From NCBI RefSeq assembly GCF_024623455.1, contig NZ_JANIPJ010000029.1:1-64000 (forward strand): DNA of 64,000 bases, given 5' to 3'. The translations under genes and the position numbers were made by a program. Of this stretch, positions 52,267-60,957 are shown piece by piece; position 1 is the first letter of the stretch; each line of letters starts with the position of its first letter. Source of the DNA: Paenibacillus soyae. Its GTDB lineage: Bacteria; Bacillota; Bacilli; Paenibacillales; Paenibacillaceae. Below the pieces are notes generated by a model, which saw only the letters and a program-made list of their open reading frames with translations, searched no databases and had not been told where the DNA came from.

Positions 52267-55200
52267 TTACTCTCTTTTTTCTCCTTCCAGCCAATCCTCC
52301 AAAATCATGCGCGCAATGGCCGCCAGCGTACGAATATCGATTTCCTCCGCACCCAGAACGTCGGCCTTCTCGATCTCGTTCCAACCGGCATCGCCGAGCT
52401 TCGTTCCCATATACCTGGCAACGATGGACAGATCGCGAATCGTAATACCGGACTGTCCCGGCACGAGCGTCACGATCTTCTGCCTGTACTGCGCCAGCTG
52501 CGCGCGCAGCGTCTCGGCTGCCTGATCGATCGCGGACTGGCTGACCGCGGCGCTGCCGGCTTGAACAGCCGCATCGATAGCGGCCCGCAGTGCCGTCCGG
52601 TCTGCCTCCGGATATTGGCCGACCTTGCTGCCGGCTTTCGTGCTTCCGTAGACCGACTCCGCTTCGGCGATCGCCGCGTTTAGCTGCAATTTGTCGAGCG
52701 GATCGTGAGGCGTCGGTACAACGGATTGTAAGAACGTCGTAATGGCCGCTTGGAGCGACTCAGCCGCACCGGATACCGTCTCTGCCGTTGCCCTTGCGTC
52801 GGCGAGAACGGCTTCGGCTGCCGCGATCGCTTCGTTCAACCGGTCGATCGCCTGCTGCGGATATTGCCCCGGAGCGGAGCCCGGTACGGCGCTTCCTGCC
52901 ACATGCTCCGCCTGACCGATTCGATCGCGCAGCGCGGTCTTATCGGCCAAGTGTACATGCAGCTCAACCGACGCATGGCTTGTATCGACCTCATAGGCCT
53001 CTCCGTCATGCGCGACGCTGAAGCCGTTCAAGGAAACCGTGGTTTCGCCTGACGGCGCGTCTCCCTTCACCGCCCCGCGAAGCCGGAACAAATCGCCGGA
53101 ATCGGTTATTTCCTCGGTCGCGAAGCCGGTGATGCGGATCTGGCCTTGCTCCGGCTTGATCGCTCCGATCGGCTGGAACGTTTCGCGGAGCGATTCGAGC
53201 GCCTCATCGGCCAAGAACAGCTGCCCTTCCTCGCCAAGTCTCGTCGGAAATTCCAGCCGTGCCGGATCGTACTGGACGATGAGATCGAGCACCGTGAACG
53301 GTTTAACCTCGCATTCGCCAAGGCCGATCGTCAATTCTATAGGTATGCCTGCCGTTAAGATCTCCGTACCTTCCAGCGTCGCGGCCATCGGCTCGGTCCC
53401 GCCGATCGGCTGCAGCCCCTCAAGCGCGGCCAATAAAGCTTCCGCCGCTTCGTCGATTTGCGCTTGCGGCGCGCCGTCCGGCAGCTGCAGCGCCGCCTCA
53501 ACCGCCTGCTGCAGAGCGGCATAGCTTTCCGCCGTATACGGCTCCGGATTGACGGCCATCGCTTCATTCCGCGCGTAGTCCAGCAAGCTGGCGTCCGTCC
53601 AGAACGAGTCGCCGGCGTAGAGACTCCTGATCTCGTCCGCGCTTAACGCGGAACCGGCGATGAGGAAGTCATCCACCTGCCCGTTAAACAAAGGGTCGTT
53701 GAACATGGACTTGCCGATATACAAGACGCTTGGCTTGAAATCGCTTGGCTTCAGCGTAATGGCGGCCGAAGCCTTCTCTTCGCCGTTCACGTACAATTTG
53801 GCCGTGCCGTCTCCGAGCGTTATTGCCACATGCACCCACTCGTTCGCCGCAAGCTGCGAGGTTTGCACGAGCTGCTCGGCACCGCCGTTTTTGATCGCGA
53901 AGCGCAGCGTGTTATTGCCCGATCTCGGCGACAGGAACAGATATTGAGTCGTGCTGTTGCCGAAGTCGAAGAGGCGCTGCCACTGATTGCCGCCTCTCCA
54001 GTTGACCCAAGCCGCCACCGTCATCTCCTCGTAGCCGGACAAAGCGTGACCTGCCGGCAAGGTGACGTGCTGGTTGCTGCCGTTCAAGTCGATCGCCTGC
54101 CCCGTCTTGCCTTCCGCGTATACCGGGATGCCGGTAACCGCTCCGTGCGTAGAGCCATAAGCATTGTCGGCGTTGTTCTCGAACGAATAGAGCGAGAGCG
54201 GATTGCGCACCAGCATTCCCTCCGCCGCCTCCAGCTCGGCGATCAGCTTGTCGAGGTCGGCCTCCGGCTTTCCGATTTCCTCCTTGATCCGGTTCAACTC
54301 ACGCGCGTACAAATAATAGCTGCCTTTCGTATAATCGGCCGCCGGCTGTTCGGGGAGCGTGACGGTGAAATCGATCGTCCGGCTCACCGAGAATCGGCCG
54401 TTGCTGACGGTAAACGTGATCGGATGGCTGCCGTAATCGTCATATTCCGGCGTCCACCGGAGCTGACCGCTTCCGGCCATAAACGCCGCCCCTTCCGGCA
54501 GCACGCCGGCGCTGTACGTCAGCGGCTCTCCCGTCGGATCGGAAGCAGCCAGATTGTATACAAGCTCCTTCTTGGCTTCCGCCATTACTGTCCCGACCGC
54601 ATCGAATACAGGCTCTCCTTTGACCGTAATCGCGACCGTTCTCGAGGTCGAAGCCTCGCCGGCCGTCACCGTGAACACGACCGTATGAACGCCGCCTTGC
54701 GAAGGCGCCGGCGTCCAGGCGAATACGCCCGTCTCCGCATCGAAGGCAGCTCCGTCCGGCAATCCGGCGGCGCTAATGATCGCTCCGATCAGCTCCGTTT
54801 CCTCGCGTACCGTGAAGCCCAGCTCATTCCCCGCGATTACCGTTTTGTCGCCGATCGGCGCCAGTACCGGAATGCCGTCCGCATACTGCAGGCCTTGAAT
54901 CGCTTCCCTCAGCGCCTCGGCCGCCGTATCGATATCGTTTTGCGAAGCGTCCTCTTGCTCATGAACCGTCACCGCGCTTGCGACTGCCTGCTCGAGCAGC
55001 TCTATGCTTTCGGCTGTGTAATGCCCGGCGTCCAAGCTGCCCGCTTCATTCAGCCAATACGCCAGCAGCGTCCTATCCTCAGGCATCTCGTAGAACTCGA
55101 TTTCTTCGAAATTAACGAAGCCGTTATGGCCGTCATAAATCCGGATATACCGGTATGGCGTCCCGTCCGCGCTGGAAGCCGAGTACCACTGATAGGCCGA

Positions 55201-58200
55201 AGTCGAAGGAATCGTATAGAGCTCCGTCCAATTCTGCTTATCGTTCGAGCCCTGGAAGACGGTGCCGTTCACGCGGTTCACATGCGTCCTCCGCGGCAGG
55301 TAGCGGATCGTATCGATCGCCTTCCCGTTCCCCTCGCCGAAATCGACGTCGACCCAGCTCACGGCCGATCTCGTATGCGCGATGGTGTCCGGATTCCCGT
55401 CGAACAGGAACCAGGCATTTTGCGCTTCCCCGATATTGTCGTTGCCCCAAAATTTCTCGGATGCCCTGGCCATCGATGGTTCAATCCCGACTTTAGACAG
55501 GAGCGTCCGGACGGATACGAGCATGTCGCCTGCGTCGTAAATTTGCTCGATCAAGGCTTCGAGGTCTGCTTCCGCTTCATCCTTCGCGGCCCGGATACGC
55601 GCCAGCTCCTGCTGGTACAGGTAGTAGCTAGCCTTCGTATATTCGGCGGCCGGCAAGCTCTCCGCGGTTTCCAGCACGGCATCGATCGAATCCGCCGCGA
55701 TTGACGCGCCATAGAACGACTGCGGCGTTCCGTCGCCGTGAACCGGCAATATTTTGTAAAACACCTTGCCATACCTCAGCCCCTGCTCCTCATTGGAGGT
55801 CGCTCTCGTGCCGGCCAGAACAAGCTCCCAAGGCGAACCGTCCACCGGCTCCGCGGAGCCCGGCTTCAGCTCCGGATCGGCGAGTCCCGCCGCTTCATCG
55901 GTGGTCCGGTATACGTGGAACCAGGACGCCTGCTTCGGCTTGTTCCAATAGAGAGTGGCCAGGTCCCGCTCTTTCGACACGAACGGAGTTAAGCTGCCCT
56001 GCGGCGTCTCCGTTAGGGAAACCTCGCTGAACGCCGCCGAATCCGATGCGGCAATCCCTGCATAATACCCGTAAGGGAGCAGCGTCGACATCTTCGCGAC
56101 ATAACGCCAATCCGTGCCGTCCTTGGACGCGAAGGCGTACGCCGTCTGCGAATCATGGTCGCGCACCAGCTTGACGTACGGGTATTCCGCGACGGTTAAC
56201 GTATCGATGTCCGCCTTCTTCGGACTTGCGACCTTGTTCGACCATTGGATGATCGAAACGCGCGTCCGGTTCTGCAGCACCAGATTGCCGTTCTCGTCCG
56301 CGCCGAAATAAATGTAGCGCGCTTTGTCCGGCGTAAGCCGATCCCGCAGCATGAGCCCGTTCGCTTCGCCGGAAGCGCTGTCGATTCTAGCGCTGATCGC
56401 GCTGCTGCCGGCCGCGGCCTTGCTCACGAAATGCAGCGAATCGTTAATGTCCCGCTGATAGAGGTGATAATCGTCGCCGCTGCCAAAGCCGGTACCGTCG
56501 GCCGACTCGACCGCGATGCTTGAACCTTCAACCGTTGCGCTGCCCTCCGTCGTTCCGATCCGGTCGTCGCGCCATTCCGTGACATCTAACCCGGATACCG
56601 GCATCGACAAATCCGTAATTGCGCGATAGGAATCCCAGCCCGAGCCATTCGCGTTCACTGCGGAAACTTTATAGTAGTACGTCTTGCCGTTCCGGGCTTC
56701 CGTATCCTTGTAGAAGTTTCCTGTCACGCCTTCAGCAATGATCTCATAAGGACCTTCCTCCGACTCGGACCGTTTGATGGCGTAGGACTCTCCGCCCGAA
56801 GTCGTTTTCCAAGACAAACCGACGTAATCGTTGCCCGCCAGCGCATGAACGAAGTCGACATGATACGGCTTCGGCGCAAGCTCGATGTCGGTCGCCAGCT
56901 TGAGCACCATCGCGGATTTCGGAGCGATCGTCACCTTCCCGTCCGCGACCGGAATGGACGCACCTGTAATCAAGTCCAGCACGGCGCTGCCCGAATAATC
57001 GGCCGGCAGCTCCACGTCGAACGTCGTCTCGTTGCCGTATTCGGCGCGGGTCGTATTGAACACGATAAAATACGATTCGTATCGCGACGTCTGCAGCTCC
57101 GGATAGCCGGCGTAAGGATGATCCGTCTCGAAATTGTCGCGGTTCACGGTACCGACGCCCGGCTGATAGGAGGACGGCAGCGCCTCTCCCGCCAGCGCCT
57201 GCGGCGCCCCGCTCCAGACGTCTTCGCGGTCGGATTGGAAATCCCAATTGATCGTGGCCTCCCGCAAATAATAATCCTCATACCGGAACCGGTTGTTCGT
57301 CGCGATCTGCACGATATGGTCGTATTCGTCGGTAATGACGTGCAGCCGCCCGTTCGCGGCCATGCCTCGATTGCGATAGAAAAGAGAGCCGAGGATGCGG
57401 AGGTCGCCGTCCTTCACCGACACGTACATGTTGTCGATATCGGCCCACGCGAACTGCTCGTAATCGGCCGGTTCGACGCCCAAGGCCGTCAGCTCTTCCG
57501 GCTTGTAATAATCGAAATCCGTATGCGGCAAGACGACACCCGCCATCGCGCTGCCATCGAACCGACTGTAATCGGCCCTCTCCTCCGTCACGTACCGGTA
57601 CGTTTCCGCCAGCCGGTAATCGGGAGCGCTCATCGTGCCTTTGGTGCCGAAGTCGTTCAGCTGCAGCAACTGGCGATCGGCGAGCTGCTGCTGGACGAAG
57701 CCGACGGCTTCTCTGGCATACTGCCAATATTCCGCCCATTCCTCGCCGCTGTACCGCTCTTCGTTCTGCGCCATCTCCATCTCCAGCGACGCGAATTGCA
57801 GGCCCATGCCGGAGCCGACGCGCGCTCCATATGCGGCGAAGCCGATCAGCCCCGGATTTCGTTCGTCCGTCACCTGCTCCGCGCGCATTACCCTTCTGCC
57901 GTTGTCGTCGAGGGACGAAGTCCGAACGAAGCCGCGGGCATGAATCGACTTCAGCGCCGCTTTCAGGATTTCGTCGTTCATTTCTTCGTCGCCGGGGTGA
58001 CCCAGCGTTTTGTAGAAGTAGCTCAGCAGGTAGTTGGCCGCTTCGCCGTAGTTGGCGACGTAGCCGTTCTCCCTCGTCAGTCCCGCCTCCGTCAGGCCGG
58101 TGTAATGCTCTCCGTACGGTTTTCTGCGAACTACCTTACCTTCCTCGTCCAGCTTGCTCTTCGCCAGCCCCTTGCCGACGATCTGGACGAAATCGTTCGT

Positions 58201-59646
58201 GAATACCGCGCTGCCGTCGTGATAGAACAGCGAATGGTACAGATCCAGCTCCTCGCCGTTCGGACCTACCAGCACCTCTTCGCCCAGGAAAGGCTTAATG
58301 CCAAGCGCTTCGAGAAGAATGCGCTGGCTGCGCTCCTTGCCTTCATAGAAGCCGGACCCGATCAGCCGCAGCCCTTCATGCGCTTCCCACGCGCCTTCGT
58401 AGGTGTAGAACACCTGATTGTAAATGTAGGACAGCCTAGCGCGGGCGAAGTCGAAGTTCGCCTTGAGCGCCCGCTCCCACGCTTCCCTCCGCGTCAGCTC
58501 GCCGCCCGTCCAATCCACGCCGGCCAGTGAAGTTTCTCCATCGACCGTTCCGGTAACGAACGGCTGATCAAGAAGCTCGTTAAACGCCGCCTCTCCGTAG
58601 ATCGCATCGTCCTTAATCAGACTCTCGACGATATACAGCGCTTCGCCGAGCGCGCCGTAGTAGCCGCCCCAGTCGCCTTGATGGCCGCCGCGCAGCACCA
58701 TTCTCGTGTTGCCGTAATAATCCTTGACGTGATTGTCGATCGTTTTGAATATGCGCTGAAGCGCCGCTTTCTTCTGCTCTGCCGTTTGCGCCGGAGACCA
58801 GTCGTATTTCAGCGCCGACGCGTAGAACTTCAGATCGTCCTGATACCGGATGATCGACAGCTTATTGCCCGCGCCGGCATCCACGCTGCTCGACAGCGAG
58901 TTGAACCGGCTGACCAGCTCCCGCATGTAGCTGTCGATCCGCGCCTGCTTCTCCTCCTCGGACAGATCGGGGGCCAGCATCGTCTCCGCGTTCTGGTCAG
59001 GCTTAAATTTATAGCCCTGCCGCTCCCCGTCAACGTCGATATACGCCTGCGTATGCGTATAGGCGTTGTAATACCCTCTCGTGCTGGTCGTCATATTGCC
59101 GTACGGATTAATCGACCGAATCGTAATTTCGACCGTTTCTTTGCCGGCGGTCGATTCCAGCGGGAGCATGATCGTATGGTAGAAGAACCGGTTCGGCAGC
59201 GTCCAGCCCTTGCCGATGTTCTCATAATCGCCGTAGCTGATATAGCCGACCTGCTCGCCGCTAATGTTGACCATGCTGACGGCGGACGTCTCTTCTCCCG
59301 AAAATTTCACGGTAAAATAATTGCGAAGATTCGGATCGACCTCCATCGTGAAGGTCAGATCCCCTCCCGCGCCGGATGCCGGCACGCGAGGATTGGACAC
59401 CCTGGCCGGCTCGCCGAACAAGCCGGTAATCTTACTCGTGAATTCGCCTCTAAAGTCATGGGCGCCCTCCGATTCCGCGCTGCCGAACACGATTTGATCC
59501 AAAATGCCGTTGCCGGCTTGCTGCTCCGCCGCATGAACGGCCTCGCGGGACGACGGCCCGAACGCCGGCATCAGCATGGCGGCGATCAAGAGCAGGATGC
59601 AGCTCTTCCTCATCGTCCCGAGCTTTTTTGTCCATTCAGATTGCAT
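52267..59646 (-). CDS. Giant secreted modular enzyme-like protein with cohesin and dockerin-like modules
   Basis: A 2459-residue secreted protein. Signal peptide 1-40; unrecognised catalytic-like region 50-925, helical then beta-rich (GGHQGDWGGYYGALGEALYI, YHSLFYHDGSAVF), perhaps a lyase-type toroid plus sandwich; FN3 926-1014; DUF1349-like 1020-1215; FN3-like 1216-1320; F5/8C 1385-1520; FIVAR-like helices 1525-1590; two Ig-like 1591-1765; LamG 1815-2012 (GSNQHVTLPAGHALSGYEEM); FIVAR 2015-2080; cohesin 2085-2232 (FTVLDLIVQYDPARLEF); two FIVAR 2235-2390; dockerin-like 2396-2452 (ITIRDLSIVARYMG, IDIRTLAAIARMIL). Most calcium-loop Asp/Asn residues of the dockerin are missing. It follows the cohesin-SLH gene by 67 bases. 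Confidence 0.88.
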   Translation of the reverse strand: MQSEWTKKLGTMRKSCILLLIAAMLMPAFGPSSREAVHAAEQQAGNGILDQIVFGSAESEGAHDFRGEFTSKITGLFGEPARVSNPRVPASGAGGDLTFTMEVDPNLRNYFTVKFSGEETSAVSMVNISGEQVGYISYGDYENIGKGWTLPNRFFYHTIMLPLESTAGKETVEITIRSINPYGNMTTSTRGYYNAYTHTQAYIDVDGERQGYKFKPDQNAETMLAPDLSEEEKQARIDSYMRELVSRFNSLSSSVDAGAGNKLSIIRYQDDLKFYASALKYDWSPAQTAEQKKAALQRIFKTIDNHVKDYYGNTRMVLRGGHQGDWGGYYGALGEALYIVESLIKDDAIYGEAAFNELLDQPFVTGTVDGETSLAGVDWTGGELTRREAWERALKANFDFARARLSYIYNQVFYTYEGAWEAHEGLRLIGSGFYEGKERSQRILLEALGIKPFLGEEVLVGPNGEELDLYHSLFYHDGSAVFTNDFVQIVGKGLAKSKLDEEGKVVRRKPYGEHYTGLTEAGLTRENGYVANYGEAANYLLSYFYKTLGHPGDEEMNDEILKAALKSIHARGFVRTSSLDDNGRRVMRAEQVTDERNPGLIGFAAYGARVGSGMGLQFASLEMEMAQNEERYSGEEWAEYWQYAREAVGFVQQQLADRQLLQLNDFGTKGTMSAPDYRLAETYRYVTEERADYSRFDGSAMAGVVLPHTDFDYYKPEELTALGVEPADYEQFAWADIDNMYVSVKDGDLRILGSLFYRNRGMAANGRLHVITDEYDHIVQIATNNRFRYEDYYLREATINWDFQSDREDVWSGAPQALAGEALPSSYQPGVGTVNRDNFETDHPYAGYPELQTSRYESYFIVFNTTRAEYGNETTFDVELPADYSGSAVLDLITGASIPVADGKVTIAPKSAMVLKLATDIELAPKPYHVDFVHALAGNDYVGLSWKTTSGGESYAIKRSESEEGPYEIIAEGVTGNFYKDTEARNGKTYYYKVSAVNANGSGWDSYRAITDLSMPVSGLDVTEWRDDRIGTTEGSATVEGSSIAVESADGTGFGSGDDYHLYQRDINDSLHFVSKAAAGSSAISARIDSASGEANGLMLRDRLTPDKARYIYFGADENGNLVLQNRTRVSIIQWSNKVASPKKADIDTLTVAEYPYVKLVRDHDSQTAYAFASKDGTDWRYVAKMSTLLPYGYYAGIAASDSAAFSEVSLTETPQGSLTPFVSKERDLATLYWNKPKQASWFHVYRTTDEAAGLADPELKPGSAEPVDGSPWELVLAGTRATSNEEQGLRYGKVFYKILPVHGDGTPQSFYGASIAADSIDAVLETAESLPAAEYTKASYYLYQQELARIRAAKDEAEADLEALIEQIYDAGDMLVSVRTLLSKVGIEPSMARASEKFWGNDNIGEAQNAWFLFDGNPDTIAHTRSAVSWVDVDFGEGNGKAIDTIRYLPRRTHVNRVNGTVFQGSNDKQNWTELYTIPSTSAYQWYSASSADGTPYRYIRIYDGHNGFVNFEEIEFYEMPEDRTLLAYWLNEAGSLDAGHYTAESIELLEQAVASAVTVHEQEDASQNDIDTAAEALREAIQGLQYADGIPVLAPIGDKTVIAGNELGFTVREETELIGAIISAAGLPDGAAFDAETGVFAWTPAPSQGGVHTVVFTVTAGEASTSRTVAITVKGEPVFDAVGTVMAEAKKELVYNLAASDPTGEPLTYSAGVLPEGAAFMAGSGQLRWTPEYDDYGSHPITFTVSNGRFSVSRTIDFTVTLPEQPAADYTKGSYYLYARELNRIKEEIGKPEADLDKLIAELEAAEGMLVRNPLSLYSFENNADNAYGSTHGAVTGIPVYAEGKTGQAIDLNGSNQHVTLPAGHALSGYEEMTVAAWVNWRGGNQWQRLFDFGNSTTQYLFLSPRSGNNTLRFAIKNGGAEQLVQTSQLAANEWVHVAITLGDGTAKLYVNGEEKASAAITLKPSDFKPSVLYIGKSMFNDPLFNGQVDDFLIAGSALSADEIRSLYAGDSFWTDASLLDYARNEAMAVNPEPYTAESYAALQQAVEAALQLPDGAPQAQIDEAAEALLAALEGLQPIGGTEPMAATLEGTEILTAGIPIELTIGLGECEVKPFTVLDLIVQYDPARLEFPTRLGEEGQLFLADEALESLRETFQPIGAIKPEQGQIRITGFATEEITDSGDLFRLRGAVKGDAPSGETTVSLNGFSVAHDGEAYEVDTSHASVELHVHLADKTALRDRIGQAEHVAGSAVPGSAPGQYPQQAIDRLNEAIAAAEAVLADARATAETVSGAAESLQAAITTFLQSVVPTPHDPLDKLQLNAAIAEAESVYGSTKAGSKVGQYPEADRTALRAAIDAAVQAGSAAVSQSAIDQAAETLRAQLAQYRQKIVTLVPGQSGITIRDLSIVARYMGTKLGDAGWNEIEKADVLGAEEIDIRTLAAIARMILEDWLEGEKRE

Positions 59647-59704
59647 GTGGCTTTTTCCTCCCGATCAAAAATTGGAATGGATACCTGGCTGATCATCATG
59701 CTGG

Positions 59705-59719
59705 CGCAATCGCTTACAA
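59705..59719. promoter_or_regulatory. cre-like site between the cohesin-SLH and giant genes
   Basis: Minus-strand TTGTAAGCGATTGCG fits the cre consensus except the last base. It overlaps the end of the cohesin-SLH gene, about 60 bases before the giant gene start. Confidence 0.45.
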
Positions 59720-60724
59720 ATCGTCTTTCATCACACCTCCCTTTTCGAATAATCGGCCAATGACCGTAACCGCCTGCGCCCGGGTCGAATCGCCTCCCGG
59801 CTGGAACGTTCCGTCGCCCTTGCCCGCGACGATGCCTTGCTTAACCGCCGCCGCAACGAAGCCACTGGCCCAATCGCTAATGGTCTCGTCATCCGTGAAG
59901 TCGGTTTCGGCCTCGGCCGCTGCCGGAAGACCTGCTGCCCTCATCGCGACGACCGTCATCTCCTCGCGGCTCATCAGCCGATCCGGCCGGAACGTCCCGT
60001 CGGCATAACCGCTGATCCAGCCTTCCGCCGCCGCCGCGGCAATGTAGCCTCTCGCCCATTCGGGCAGACCGGAGTCGTCGGCGAAAGCCGTCCGCTCCCC
60101 TGGCGCAGACCCAAGCGACTTCGCCAGCATGACGGTGAACTCGGCTCTCGTCACCTTGCGCTCCGGCTGGAACGTCCCGTCCGAATAGCCGCTCACGAAG
60201 CCCGAAGCCGCGGCCTCATATACGGCAGACTCCGACCAATGTCCGCCTAGGTCGGCGAAATGGAAGAGCGGCTGCGACAAAACAGGCTTCGCCGTTCGTT
60301 TGTCCAGCTTGGAATCGACGAGCTCCGCCGAATCCAGAACGAGCTGCGACATGCCGGGCGACACGAATTCGAAGGTCAGCTCGGCGAGCTCCGCGTTCCC
60401 GTTCAAGCCTTCAATCGGGCCGACCTTCGTGAAGGCGAATTCGATTTTCCCTTCCGCCGTTTTCGGCGCGATGCCGAACCCGGCGTTCCCGCTTTTGGCC
60501 TGCTTCAGCTTCACCTTGCCTGCGTCATGCGACAAAAAGAAATGGTAAGCGTACAAATCGTTTAGGTTTCGGCCATAAATGATGACCCTCGCCTGACCGT
60601 TCGAATAGCTGGTTCGCAGCTCTAATGTCGGTGCCGAAGCCGCGGCCTGAACCATGACCGGCAACATCAATGAAAAAACCAGCAGCAGCAACATCACTTT
60701 AGTCTTTCGTAAATACTTGCTCAC
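59714..60724 (-). CDS. Cohesin-SLH cell-surface anchoring protein
   Basis: A 336-residue secreted protein with signal peptide 1-29 (MLLLLVFSLMLPVMVQAAA), one cohesin-type module at about 32-150 (RVIIYGRNLNDLYAYHFFLS, AELAELTFEFVSPG) and three SLH modules at about 154-198, 213-260 and 275-322 (GFVSGYSDGTFQPERKVTRA, GWISGYADGTFRPDRLMSRE, GIVAGKGDGTFQPGGDSTRA). This is the layout of cellulosomal anchoring proteins: the SLH part holds the wall and the cohesin binds a dockerin. I chose GTG at 60724 because GGAGGGG lies nine bases upstream; a frame to 60787 would swallow the operator sites. First gene of the three-gene cluster. Confidence 0.85.
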   Translation of the reverse strand: MSKYLRKTKVMLLLLVFSLMLPVMVQAAASAPTLELRTSYSNGQARVIIYGRNLNDLYAYHFFLSHDAGKVKLKQAKSGNAGFGIAPKTAEGKIEFAFTKVGPIEGLNGNAELAELTFEFVSPGMSQLVLDSAELVDSKLDKRTAKPVLSQPLFHFADLGGHWSESAVYEAAASGFVSGYSDGTFQPERKVTRAEFTVMLAKSLGSAPGERTAFADDSGLPEWARGYIAAAAAEGWISGYADGTFRPDRLMSREEMTVVAMRAAGLPAAAEAETDFTDDETISDWASGFVAAAVKQGIVAGKGDGTFQPGGDSTRAQAVTVIGRLFEKGGVMKDDL

Positions 60725-60752
60725 AGCCCGTTCCCCTCCAATCTCGCGAATG

Positions 60753-60781
60753 ATGTAACCGTTTGCAAATATAATCGTTTG
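60753..60781. promoter_or_regulatory. Paired cre/LacI-type operators before the cohesin-SLH gene
   Basis: ATGTAACCGTTTGCA (60753-60767) fits the cre consensus fully. A second TTGCAAACGATTATA (minus strand, up to about 60781) matches in all but one position. They stand 29-57 bases before the GTG start, so CcpA or a LacI-type regulator probably controls the cluster. Confidence 0.6.
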
Positions 60782-60905
60782 CAACACTCCCCCCTTTCAG
60801 ATGGTTACATGATGTCCGTCAACCTCCTCATTTTATAGGCCATCCCCGTTAAAAAGTGGCAAATCCTTGTTCAAAAATGTTTGGCGATTGCGATCCGATC
60901 TCACA

Positions 60906-60935
60906 AAAAAAAGAATGCTGACAGAGCAGCACCCT
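60906..60935 (-). terminator. Terminator behind the beta-helix glycosidase gene
   Basis: On the minus strand TGCTG and CAGCA (extendable by flanking bases) form a short stem, followed by TTCTTTTTTTT. Confidence 0.6.
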
Positions 60936-60957
60936 TCCTGAATAATCACGATTTAAG

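Noticed and set aside
53830..58530. Plus-strand frames of over 500 codons inside the giant cohesin/dockerin gene
   Set aside because: Arg-rich antisense shadows; the minus strand has signal peptide, modules and a ribosome binding site.
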